Assembly: GCF_021343995.1 (NCBI RefSeq)
Contig: NZ_JAJTTE010000009.1
Coordinates: 1 to 64,000 of the forward strand
Reading direction: 5' to 3'
Origin: Pseudonocardia terrae
GTDB taxonomy: Bacteria; Actinomycetota; Actinomycetes; Mycobacteriales; Pseudonocardiaceae
DNA: 64,000 nt
Shown: piece by piece, positions 50,794 to 59,046 of the stretch
Numbering within the stretch: the first letter of the stretch is position 1
How the letters are laid out: every line of letters begins with the position of its first letter
Program-made: the position numbers and the translations under genes
Notes under the pieces: model-generated
What the model was told of the DNA's origin: nothing
The model's database searches: none
The model's input: the letters and a program-made list of their open reading frames with translations, nothing else

Positions 50794-52274
50794 GCTACCT
50801 CAACGTGGCGCCCGAAAGGCGCAAGATCGAGATCATCGACCAGACCCTGCGGGACGGCCCGCAGAGCTGGTGGGGCATGAAGCTGCGCCGCGACATGGGC
50901 CTGCCCATCGCCGGCGAGCTCGACCGCACGGGCTTCCACACCATCGACCTCGTCGGCAGCTCGATCTTCGAAGTCCTTGCGCGGCACTGCAAGGAGGACC
51001 CCTGGGAGCAGCTGATCTCGCTCTCCCGGGCCATGCCGCGCACCACCGTCCGGGCCGGCACCCGCTCCAACGGCATCGTGACCTTCGGGCTCACCGCGGA
51101 CAGCGTCATGGACCTGTGGGTGCAGCGGCTCGTGGCGCACGGCATCGGCAGCTTCTGGATCTACGACGGCCTGTTCAACACCGACAAGATCGGCAGGCTG
51201 GTCAAGACCGCGCAGGCCGAGGGCGCCAAGGCCATCCCCTGCATCCTCTACGCCGACAGCCCGTACCACACGGACGAGTACTACGCGGCCCGCACGCGGG
51301 AGCTCGTCGCGCTCGGGGCGGACGGGATCGAGCTCGAGGACGCGGCCGGGCTGCTGACCCCGGAGCGCACCCGGACCCTGGTGGGCGCCATCAAGCAGGC
51401 CGCGCCGAACATCCCCGTGGAGATCCACTTCCACAGCAACAACGCGCTGGCCCCGATCAACTACCTGGAGGGCGTGCTCGCGGGGGCGGACGTCGTGCAC
51501 ACGGCGTCGGGTCCGCTGGCGGCCGGGGTGTCGTTGCCCAGCACCGAGAACACGGTGGCGAACCTGCGCTACGCGGGTTTCGACGTCGAGCTCGACGAGA
51601 CCCGCTTCGCGCCGGTCGCGGAGCACCTGCTGCGCGTGGCCGAGTACGAGAACCTGCCGGTGGGCAAGCCCGCCGAGTACTCGCTGTTCCTCTACCGCCA
51701 CCAGCTCCCCGGCGGCATGACCGGCACGTTCAAGGACCAGCTCAGGGCGCGCGGGATGGAGGACCGGTTCGAGGAGGTCCTCGACGAGATGTCCCGGGTC
51801 CGCGAGGAGCTCGGCCACCCCGTCATGGCGACGCCGTTCTCGCAGCTAGTGGGCACGCAGGCGGTGCTGAACATCGTCACCGGCAAGCGGTACTCGGTCG
51901 TCCCGGACGAGGTGATGATCTACGCGCACGGCTTCTACGGGAAGCCGGTCGCCCCGCTGGACCCGAACGTGCTGGACCTGATCATGGGCTCGGCCAAGGC
52001 CAAGAGCTACGCCGAGTGGCAGCCCCCGCAGCCCAGCCTGCAGGAGCTGCGGCACCGGTTCGGGGAGAACATCTCGGACGACGAGCTGATCCTGCGGCTG
52101 CTCGTGCCGGAGAGCGATGTCGAGGCCATGCGGGCGACCCCGCAGCGCAACCGCGACTTCGCGCCGACGACGAAGCAGGCCCGGTTCCTCCGGGAGCTCG
52201 TCGAGACGTCCGTCGGGGCCTACCTGCACATCGACGGGCCCGGCTTCGAGCTGACCCTCGAAGGGGACCACTGA
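50790..52274 (+). CDS. Pyruvate-carboxylase-type biotin carboxyltransferase with altered metal site
   Basis: The 494-residue HMGL-like TIM barrel resembles transcarboxylase 5S, oxaloacetate decarboxylase alpha and the PycB domain. Seen are DQTLRDGPQS (metal Asp22), DGIELEDAAGLLTP, HFHSNN (His213, His215) and a C-terminal carboxylase-conserved region. In transcarboxylase 5S the metal is held by a carbamylated lysine in the block LKDMAALL; here the same place is Glu183 (LEDAAGLL). A glutamate could replace the carbamate carboxylate. The enzyme would carboxylate an enolate-type acceptor different from pyruvate. The gene is coupled to biotin carboxylase by ATGA. Confidence 0.8.
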   Translation: MSYLNVAPERRKIEIIDQTLRDGPQSWWGMKLRRDMGLPIAGELDRTGFHTIDLVGSSIFEVLARHCKEDPWEQLISLSRAMPRTTVRAGTRSNGIVTFGLTADSVMDLWVQRLVAHGIGSFWIYDGLFNTDKIGRLVKTAQAEGAKAIPCILYADSPYHTDEYYAARTRELVALGADGIELEDAAGLLTPERTRTLVGAIKQAAPNIPVEIHFHSNNALAPINYLEGVLAGADVVHTASGPLAAGVSLPSTENTVANLRYAGFDVELDETRFAPVAEHLLRVAEYENLPVGKPAEYSLFLYRHQLPGGMTGTFKDQLRARGMEDRFEEVLDEMSRVREELGHPVMATPFSQLVGTQAVLNIVTGKRYSVVPDEVMIYAHGFYGKPVAPLDPNVLDLIMGSAKAKSYAEWQPPQPSLQELRHRFGENISDDELILRLLVPESDVEAMRATPQRNRDFAPTTKQARFLRELVETSVGAYLHIDGPGFELTLEGDH

Positions 52275-52699
52275 TGGCCACCGAGCTCGGCGTCGGGCGT
52301 CCGACGAAGCGGCGCCCCGGCGCGGCGGTCGGCGGGCTCCCGGTGGCCGACTCGCGTCCATCGCTCGTGGACGGGCAGGTCGGCGGGGTGCGCTGCACGA
52401 CGTGCCGCTATCCGGTGGCGCAGACCGGCATCCCGTGGTGCCCGGCCTGCTACGGGCCCGTCGAGCCCGCCCGCTTCGCCGCGACGGGCGCCGCCTGGTC
52501 GTCGACCGTCGTGCAGATCCCGGTGGGGACGCGCCGGCCCCCGTTCGGGCTGGCCTATCTCGACCTCGACGACGGCCCGCGGGTCCTCGTCCACCTCGCC
52601 GAGCCCACGGTGCTCCCGCTGGGCGCCCGGCTGCGCATCACGGGCCTCGACGACGGAGATCTGACCGCCGTCACGATCGAGAAGGGGGTGGAGAAGTGA
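52274..52699 (+). CDS. DUF35-type zinc-ribbon/OB-fold protein
   Basis: The 141-residue partner protein has a zinc ribbon (CTTC at about 42-45 and CPAC at about 56-59) and an OB-fold (AWSSTVVQIPV, PPFGLAYLDLDDGPRVLVHLAEP). Such proteins bind thiolases of the SCP-x type and are usually encoded beside them. The GTGA overlap with the next gene supports that. Confidence 0.85.
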   Translation: MATELGVGRPTKRRPGAAVGGLPVADSRPSLVDGQVGGVRCTTCRYPVAQTGIPWCPACYGPVEPARFAATGAAWSSTVVQIPVGTRRPPFGLAYLDLDDGPRVLVHLAEPTVLPLGARLRITGLDDGDLTAVTIEKGVEK

Positions 52700-53829
52700 A
52701 CCCCATGCTGTGGGGCGTCGGGACCAGCGACTACGGCCTCCAGCCCGGGACCCGCGTCGAGGTGCTGTGCTGGACCGCGATCCGGGAGGCCGTCGACGAC
52801 GCCGGGATCACCCCGGCCGAGATCGACGCGATCATCGTCGGCTCGGTGTTCGGGCCGCCCGGCGTCGCGACCCGCGTGCAGCGGGGCCTCGGGCTGCCCG
52901 GCGTTCCGATGTGGACGGTGGAGAACGCCTGTGCCAGCGGCACCAGCGCCTACCACGAGGCGGTGCAGGCGGTCCGGCAGGGCCGCTTCGGCTGTGTGCT
53001 GGTGCTCGGCGTCGACCAGATGTCGACGTTGTTCTCCGGCGCGATCGTGCCCGAGGCCACGGATCCCGAGGGCGCGGCGTCCCTGCCGCTGCCGGGGCTC
53101 TATGCGCTCCAGGCCCAGCGGTACGTGCAGGAGTTCGGGGTGACGCCCGAGCAGCTCGCGGCCGTCGCGGTGAAGAACAAGCGCAACGGGCTGGACAACC
53201 CGCGGGCGCAGCTGCGCAAGGCCGCGCCGACGGTCGAGGAGGTCCTGGCCTCGCGCATGATCGCCGAGCCGCTGACCTTCCTGCAGTGCTGCCCGACCAG
53301 CGACGGCGCCGGCGCGGTGATCGTCGGCGGGGAGCGCGGCAACCCGGCGGACCTGCGCATCGAGGCCTCGGCGATGGTCTCCGGCGCGCTGTGGGACCAC
53401 CGCAGCCAGGACGTGTGGGGCTACGCGAGCGTGGCCCGCGCCGCCGAGCAGGCGTACGCCCAGGCCGGGCGGACGCCGGGCGAGATCGACGTCCTGGAGG
53501 TGCACGACGCCTTCACCATCGGCGAGATCCTCACCCTCGAGGCCCTCGGCCTCGCGCCCCGCGGCAAGGGCGCGGAGCTGGCCCCGTCCGGCCACACCGC
53601 CCGGGACGGCGCCCAGCCGGTCAACCCCAGCGGCGGGCTGCTGTCCCGCGGGCATCCGCTGGGCGGCACGGGGACCGCGCAGATCGCCGAGATCGCGTGC
53701 CAGCTGCGCGGCCGGGCCGGGGACCGGCAGGTGGCCCGGCACCGCGTCGGCCTCGTCGAGACCATGGGCGGGGGAGCGGCGGGCATGGACGGCAACGCGT
53801 GCGTCGTCACCATTCTGTCCGTCCCGTGA
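52696..53829 (+). CDS. Thiolase (SCP-x/lipid-transfer type)
   Basis: The 377 residues carry the thiolase active sites: ENACASG with the acyl-accepting Cys79, LEVHDAFTIGE, NPSGGLLSRGHPLGGTG with His320, and the C-terminal ETMGGGAAGMDGNACVVTIL. SCP-x-like thiolases that act with a DUF35 protein cleave beta-ketoacyl-CoA, often in steroid or isoprenoid breakdown. Here it would cut the CoA ester made after carboxylation. Its stop overlaps the phosphatase start. Confidence 0.87.
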   Translation: MNPMLWGVGTSDYGLQPGTRVEVLCWTAIREAVDDAGITPAEIDAIIVGSVFGPPGVATRVQRGLGLPGVPMWTVENACASGTSAYHEAVQAVRQGRFGCVLVLGVDQMSTLFSGAIVPEATDPEGAASLPLPGLYALQAQRYVQEFGVTPEQLAAVAVKNKRNGLDNPRAQLRKAAPTVEEVLASRMIAEPLTFLQCCPTSDGAGAVIVGGERGNPADLRIEASAMVSGALWDHRSQDVWGYASVARAAEQAYAQAGRTPGEIDVLEVHDAFTIGEILTLEALGLAPRGKGAELAPSGHTARDGAQPVNPSGGLLSRGHPLGGTGTAQIAEIACQLRGRAGDRQVARHRVGLVETMGGGAAGMDGNACVVTILSVP

Positions 53830-54566
53830 GCTACCCCGGGTTGCTGGGGTTCCGCGAGGTCGCGGGGCTGCGGACCCGTTCCGGCGGGCGGGTCCGCCCG
53901 GGCCTGCTCCACCGGAGCGGCACGCCGCAGTTCCTCGACCTCGGCGCCGGGCGCCGGCTGCTCGCGGACACCGGCATCGTCGCGACGATCGACCTGCGGC
54001 TGCCCCACGAGGCCGACCAGGAGGGCCGCGGGCCGCTCGACGAGCTCGGTGTCCGCCACGCCCGCCACCCCGTGCGCCTGCGGGCCCTGGTCGCCCCGGG
54101 CTCGGCGGTCGCCCCGATGCCCGGCGACGACCCGCTCGTCGGCACCTACCTGCGCTACCTCGACGAGGGCGGGGAGGCGGTCGCCGGGGCGGTCGCGGAG
54201 CTGCTGCGGCCCGGCACCCTCCCGGTCCTCCTGCACTGCACGGTGGGCAAGGACCGCACCGGCGCCCTCGTGGCCGTGCTGCTCGACGCGCTCGGGGTGC
54301 ACCGGGAGGACATCGCCGCCGACTACGCCCGGGGCGCGGCCGACGCCGCCGAGGCCATGGCGCGGCTGCGGACCATGGTCTCCTACGGCGACGCGGTCGA
54401 CCTCTACCCGCCCGAGGCGCTGACGGCCGAACCCGGCACGATCCACCGCTTCCTCGCCGGCGTGGACGAGCGCCATGGGGGCAGCCGCGCCTTCCTGCTC
54501 GACCACGGGCTGACCCCGGCGATGCTCGACGACCTGGAGGCGCTGCTCGTCGAGGCCCCCGGGTAG
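53826..54566 (+). CDS. Tyrosine-phosphatase-like protein
   Basis: The 246-residue dual-specificity/tyrosine phosphatase fold has catalytic loop HCTVGKDRTG (Cys138, Arg144). The start is YPGLLGFREVAGLRTRSGGRVRPGLLHRSGTP, usual for this bacterial group (Y_phosphatase3). It is the last gene of the carboxylase operon. It could dephosphorylate a protein, or a phospho-intermediate or off-path phospho-ester produced by the PPDK-like system; neither is shown. Confidence 0.78.
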   Translation: MSYPGLLGFREVAGLRTRSGGRVRPGLLHRSGTPQFLDLGAGRRLLADTGIVATIDLRLPHEADQEGRGPLDELGVRHARHPVRLRALVAPGSAVAPMPGDDPLVGTYLRYLDEGGEAVAGAVAELLRPGTLPVLLHCTVGKDRTGALVAVLLDALGVHREDIAADYARGAADAAEAMARLRTMVSYGDAVDLYPPEALTAEPGTIHRFLAGVDERHGGSRAFLLDHGLTPAMLDDLEALLVEAPG

Positions 54567-54713
54567 GAGAGGGGTCAGCACGGGTGGGGTGTGACACATG
54601 TTGACCCCCCTCCGAGTGGATCGGTACGTGGTTCCGGCATGCTCGCTTGACACCCCGAGCGGCCCCTCGTGATCGTGGTCCGAGCCTCATCGCGGAGTGC
54701 CGGAGGAGCCCGT

Positions 54714-57335
54714 TTGAACGCCGACGAGTGGAGCGAGATCCAGCGGCTCCGCGCCGCGGGTATGTCCATCAAGGGCATGGCCGCCCACCTCGGGATGTCC
54801 CGCAACACGATCCGGCGGGCGCTGTCGTTCGACAGCCCCCCGCCGGACCACCGCCCCGGGCGCGGCTCGGCGACCGACGCCTACGCCGAGCACATCCGCG
54901 CCCTCCTGTCCGACGAGCCCGGGCTGACGATCGCGCAGATCGGCGAGCGGATCGGCTGGGAGCGCTCGCGCACCACGCTCGCCAAGCGTGTCGACCAGGA
55001 GCGCCGCCTCGCGGGTGGGACGGGCGCCCCGCTCGTGCGGACGCGCTCCCCCGTGCCGGAGTTCGCCACGGAGTTCATCGGCCGGAGGGCCGAGCTCCGC
55101 GAACTCCGTGAGCTGCTGGGGGGTCACCGGCTGGTCACCGTGATCGGCGTCGGCGGGGTCGGCAAGACCAGGCTCGCCGCCCAGGCCGCGGTGGAGCTGC
55201 GCCGCGCCTTCGCCGACGGCGTCCGGGTGGTCGAGCTCGCGTCCCTGCGCAACCCGGCGCTGCTACCGCAGGCCGTGTTCGACGGGCTCGGGATCGCGCA
55301 CCGCGACCAGCCGGACCGCTCCGCCGTCGACGCGCTCGTGGAGCACGTCCGCACCCGGCACATGCTGATCGTGCTGGACAACTGCGAGCACGTGCTGGAG
55401 GCGGCGGCCCGGTTCGTCGACGACGTCCTGCGCGCCACCTCGCGGGTTCACTTCCTCACCACCAGCCGCGAGGTCCTCAACCTGCCGGGGGAGCGGATCA
55501 CCGTGCTGCACCCGCTGTCCACGACGGGCGACCGGACGCCGGCGATCGACCTGTTCGAGAGCCGGGCCCGCGACGTGCTGCCGGGCTTCACGGTCGACGA
55601 CACCAACCGCGACGCGGTGCGGCGGGTGTGCGAGCGGCTCGACGGCCTGCCGCTGGCGATCGAGCTGGCCTGCGCGCGGCTGCGGGTCCTGTCCGTCCAC
55701 GAGCTCGCCGAGCGACTGTCGGACAGCGTCGAGCTGCTCTCCACCCGCGGGCGCGGCGGCGCGGAACGGCACCAGAGCCTGCAGGCGGCGATGGCCTGGA
55801 GCCACGAGCTGTGCACCCGCGAGCAGCAGCTCCTGTGGGCGCGCGTGTCGATCTTCGCCGGCGGTTTCGACACCCCGGCGGCGGAGGCCGTCTGCGCCGA
55901 CGAGGCGTTGCCGGCGGGTGCGGTCCTGGACTGCCTGTACGACCTGGTGGGCAAGTCGATCCTGCAGCGCGAGGAGTCGCACGGGCGCGTCCGCTTCCGG
56001 ATCCTCGAGACCATCCGCGAGTTCGGCCAGGCCGTGCTGTCGCCGGAGGAGAGCGCGCGGCTGCACCGCCGGCACCTCGAGTGGTGCGCCGGGCTGGTCA
56101 CCGACTCCGTCCGGTCCTGGTACAGCGACGAGCAGTTCGAGATCTCCGAGCGGCTGCGCGCGAACCTGGCCAACGTCCGCAAGGCACTCGAGACCGCGCT
56201 CGCCCTCCCCGCCGACGCGCACGGCCCGTCGGCGGCCGAGCTCGTCTCCGCCCCGTGGTTCCTGTGGGCCTGCGGGCTCTCCGCCCGCGAGCACGCCATG
56301 TGGCTCGGCCGGGTGCTCGAGCGGGAGGACCTGGGCCCCGCGCGGCGGGCGGCCGCCCTCGGCACGCTCGGCCTGGTGCGGACGATGCAGGGTTACCAGG
56401 CGGCCGCCGAGCCGGTCGTCGCGGAGGCGCTCGACCTCGCCGAGCGGGCCGGGGACGTCCCGGCGACGGCCTTCGCGCTCGACGCGCAGGGCCTCGGCGC
56501 CTTCTTCGGCGGGGACCACCGGCGCGCCGAGCCGCTCCTGACCGAGTCGCTGGCGCTCTACGAGAGCCGGCCCGACGTGCGGGGCGACCTGCACTGCGCC
56601 GTCCGGGTGCACCTCGGGATGCTGCTCTGCTTCGACGGCCGGACCGGCGAGGGACAGCGCTACTTCGATGACGTGCGCCGCCGGTGCGAGCAGGTCGGCG
56701 AGCGGTGGATGCTGTCCTACGCCGTCTTCGGCCAGGGGCTCGTGGCCGTGACCGAGGAGCGCTACCCGGACGCGATCGAGCTGGCGCGCGCCAGCCTGTG
56801 CCTCAAGCGGGACTTCGAGGACTCGGTGGGCACCCCGCTGGCGGTCGAGCTGCTCGGCTGGGCGGAGGCCGGGGCGGGGTCGGCGGCCCGGTCGGCCGTG
56901 CTCATCGGGGCCGCCTCGGTGCTCTGGCGCGCGTTCGGCCAGCAGCTCTACGGCTCGGCGCAGTGGATGGCCCGCCGGGAGCGGTTCGCGCTGCGCGCCC
57001 GTTCCGAGCTCGGCAACGCCGCCTACGAGGCCGGAACGCGCCGGGGCGCGGCGATGGGGATGCCCGAGCTGCTCGACTTCGCCCTCGACCGGTCCGCCCC
57101 GCGCGTGCCGGAGGGGGAGGCCGAGCTCGTGGCCGTCCTGTCGCCCCGCGAACGCGAGGTCGCCGGCCACCTCGCCGCCGGTCTCACCAACCGGCAGATC
57201 GCCGCGGCGCTGGTGCTCTCGCACCGCACCGTCGAGGGCCACGTCGAGCACATCCTGCAGAAGCTGCGGCTGCAGAACCGCAACCAGGTCGCGGTCGCCC
57301 TCGCCGCGGCCCGCACGGCGACCCCCACCGGGTGA
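54714..57335 (+). CDS. Large ATPase LuxR-family regulator with IS21-like HTH
   Basis: The 873 residues comprise an N-terminal HTH domain like IstA of IS21 (WSEIQRLRAAGMSIKGMAAHLGMSRNTIRRAL and DEPGLTIAQIGERIGWERSRTTL, residues 1-100), an NB-ARC-like ATPase (P-loop GVGGVGKTR at 145-153, LIVLDNCEHVL, LTTSREVL, LDGLPLAIELACARL), a helical repeat region, and a C-terminal LuxR HTH (LSPREREVAGHLAAGLTNRQIAAALVLSHRTVEGHVEHI). I choose TTG 54714 because ggaggag (54702-54708) lies 5 bases before it, against GTG 54669. It follows the phosphatase by 147 bp and precedes the monooxygenase operon, so it may control either. Confidence 0.85.
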   Translation: MNADEWSEIQRLRAAGMSIKGMAAHLGMSRNTIRRALSFDSPPPDHRPGRGSATDAYAEHIRALLSDEPGLTIAQIGERIGWERSRTTLAKRVDQERRLAGGTGAPLVRTRSPVPEFATEFIGRRAELRELRELLGGHRLVTVIGVGGVGKTRLAAQAAVELRRAFADGVRVVELASLRNPALLPQAVFDGLGIAHRDQPDRSAVDALVEHVRTRHMLIVLDNCEHVLEAAARFVDDVLRATSRVHFLTTSREVLNLPGERITVLHPLSTTGDRTPAIDLFESRARDVLPGFTVDDTNRDAVRRVCERLDGLPLAIELACARLRVLSVHELAERLSDSVELLSTRGRGGAERHQSLQAAMAWSHELCTREQQLLWARVSIFAGGFDTPAAEAVCADEALPAGAVLDCLYDLVGKSILQREESHGRVRFRILETIREFGQAVLSPEESARLHRRHLEWCAGLVTDSVRSWYSDEQFEISERLRANLANVRKALETALALPADAHGPSAAELVSAPWFLWACGLSAREHAMWLGRVLEREDLGPARRAAALGTLGLVRTMQGYQAAAEPVVAEALDLAERAGDVPATAFALDAQGLGAFFGGDHRRAEPLLTESLALYESRPDVRGDLHCAVRVHLGMLLCFDGRTGEGQRYFDDVRRRCEQVGERWMLSYAVFGQGLVAVTEERYPDAIELARASLCLKRDFEDSVGTPLAVELLGWAEAGAGSAARSAVLIGAASVLWRAFGQQLYGSAQWMARRERFALRARSELGNAAYEAGTRRGAAMGMPELLDFALDRSAPRVPEGEAELVAVLSPREREVAGHLAAGLTNRQIAAALVLSHRTVEGHVEHILQKLRLQNRNQVAVALAAARTATPTG

Positions 57336-57344
57336 CCGCAGGGG

Positions 57345-57369
57345 TGACCACGTGGCGGACCACGTGGTT
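57345..57369. promoter_or_regulatory. Two CCACGTGG palindromes before the monooxygenase operon
   Basis: CCACGTGG occurs at 57348-57355 and 57360-57367, 12 bp apart, within a direct repeat of GACCACGTGG. It lies 80-100 bp before ATG 57449 and is probably an operator. The binder is unknown; the LuxR-type gene just upstream is a candidate. Confidence 0.5.
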
Positions 57370-57448
57370 CCCCGGGTACGCCCGCGGCCCCGCCTCGGCA
57401 TCGTGATCCACGTCCTCAGCGACGTGCGACCAACGGAGGCCGACACCC

Positions 57449-58660
57449 ATGACCCAGACCCTCGAGAAGCCCGGCAACCCGGACGCGGGGCCCGACGTGG
57501 ACTACGTCGCCCGGGCCCGCGCCCTCAAGCCGATCATCGACGCCGAGGCGAACGAGATGGAGGCGAACGCCACCATCACGAAGCCCGTGGTGGACGCCAT
57601 CGCCGAGAGTGGCCTGTTCTGGCTGCTGGTCCCGCAGGAGTACGGCGGCGCCGGGCAGGACATCGTGACCTCGCTGAAGGTCGTCGAGGAGCTCGCCCGC
57701 GCCGACGGCTCCGTCGGCTGGGCCTTCATGGCCAACGCGTTCTCGACCGGCGTCGCGGTGGGCTTCTTCCCGCCCGAGGGCGCCGAGGAGATGTTCGCGG
57801 GCGCGGACAAGGCCATCACCGCGGGCATGATCCTGCCGACCGGCACCGGCGTGCGGGTCGACGGTGGCTACGAGGTCACCGGCACCTACGGCTTCGGCAG
57901 CGGCTCGCACCACGCGTCGTGGATCGGCGCGGGCTTCGTCGTCCTCGGTGAGGACGGCAACCCGGAGATGAACGGCCCAGAAGACAACCCGGTCCCGGTC
58001 TGCCGGATCGCCTTCGTGCCGCGCGACCAGGTCGAGTTCCTGGGCGGCTGGAACGTGATGGGCATGGCCGCGACGGGCAGCGACAACTACAAGGTCGACG
58101 GGCTGTTCGTGCCCGAGGCCCACACGATGGACACCTTCTCCACCGAGCCGGTGCGCCCCGAGGCCGTCTACAAGCTGGGCATGCTCGGCATCGGCGTCGG
58201 CGGGCACGCGCCGGTCGCGCTCGGTGTCGCCCAGCGTGCGCTGGAGGAGATCGCCCAGATCACCGCCGACAAGAAGCGCCCCGGCTACCCGACGGTCGTC
58301 GGCGACTCGGAGATGTTCCGCCGCGGCTTCGTGGAGCACGAGGCGCTGCTGCAGGCCGCCCGCCTGTACGTCTACCGGGCCCACGCCGACGCCGAGGCCG
58401 CCGCGGCCGCGGGCACCATCACCGACGAGCACCGCGCGCGTCTGCGCCAGGCCGCGACGTGGGTGCAGAAGGTCGCCCAGGACGTCGTCACCTGGGCCTA
58501 CAACTGGGGCGGCTCCGCCTCGATCCGCAACCCCAGCGTGCTGGGCCGCTGCCTCCGGGACATCTCCGTGGGCGCCCAGCACATGCTCGTCGAGCCGATG
58601 ACGCTGGTCGAGGCCTCCGCCCCGATCATCGCCGGCTACCTGAAGAAGGAGAACGCCTGA
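57449..58660 (+). CDS. ACAD-fold flavin-dependent monooxygenase (HsaA-like)
   Basis: The 403-residue protein has the acyl-CoA dehydrogenase fold but with the layout of two-component flavin monooxygenases such as HsaA: ESGLFWLLVPQEYGGAGQDIVTSLKVVEELARADGSVGW, GTYGFGSGSHHASWIG, VMGMAATGSDNYKVDGLFVPE. It probably needs reduced flavin from a separate reductase, which is not seen nearby. The 113-bp gap before it contains two CCACGTGG boxes. Acyl-CoA dehydrogenase activity remains an alternative. Confidence 0.82.
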   Translation: MTQTLEKPGNPDAGPDVDYVARARALKPIIDAEANEMEANATITKPVVDAIAESGLFWLLVPQEYGGAGQDIVTSLKVVEELARADGSVGWAFMANAFSTGVAVGFFPPEGAEEMFAGADKAITAGMILPTGTGVRVDGGYEVTGTYGFGSGSHHASWIGAGFVVLGEDGNPEMNGPEDNPVPVCRIAFVPRDQVEFLGGWNVMGMAATGSDNYKVDGLFVPEAHTMDTFSTEPVRPEAVYKLGMLGIGVGGHAPVALGVAQRALEEIAQITADKKRPGYPTVVGDSEMFRRGFVEHEALLQAARLYVYRAHADAEAAAAAGTITDEHRARLRQAATWVQKVAQDVVTWAYNWGGSASIRNPSVLGRCLRDISVGAQHMLVEPMTLVEASAPIIAGYLKKENA

Positions 58661-59046
58661 TGTCCGACGCCGACAACCTCGTCGAGGCCTTCGCCGCCGC
58701 CGACAAGGGTGACCCCACCCTCCTGGTGAACCTCTACGCCGACGACATGACCTGGGCCGGGTTCAAGGCCGACGGAACCCAGACCGTCTACACCAAGGCG
58801 TCGTTCCTCGAGGGCTTCGGCATCCTCGCGCACCTCGACGAGGCGAAGAACGAGGTCGTCCGCACCGAGACGACCCCCGAGGGCGTCGTGATCGCCTGGG
58901 TCCGCGCGCTGCGCCGCAAGGGCGACGACGTCCTGGACTTCACCCTGATCATGGTCCACCAGTTCGTCGACGGGAAGGTCACCCGCGGCGCGGATGTGGC
59001 CCCGCCGTCGTTCGGCGAGTACTGGACGAAGCTGGGTCTCGCCTGA
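58660..59046 (+). CDS. SnoaL/NTF2-like protein
   Basis: The 128-residue cone-shaped fold protein runs from AFAAADKGDPTLLVNLYADDMTWAGF to DFTLIMVHQFVDGKVTRGADV. Members isomerise, hydrate or cyclise small ring compounds or only bind them. Start and stop overlap both neighbours by one base (TGATG). Confidence 0.75.
   Translation: MSDADNLVEAFAAADKGDPTLLVNLYADDMTWAGFKADGTQTVYTKASFLEGFGILAHLDEAKNEVVRTETTPEGVVIAWVRALRRKGDDVLDFTLIMVHQFVDGKVTRGADVAPPSFGEYWTKLGLA

Noticed and set aside
36502..53829. Classical acetone or acetophenone carboxylase
   Set aside because: Those use hydantoinase-like subunits and no biotin; no such subunits are here.
54647..54675. TTGACA as a promoter for the large regulator
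   Set aside because: No -10 box at proper distance; kept out of the feature list.
54714..55020. An IS21 insertion sequence
   Set aside because: Only the HTH resembles IstA; no DDE domain, no IstB and no terminal repeats were found, and the frame continues into the regulator.
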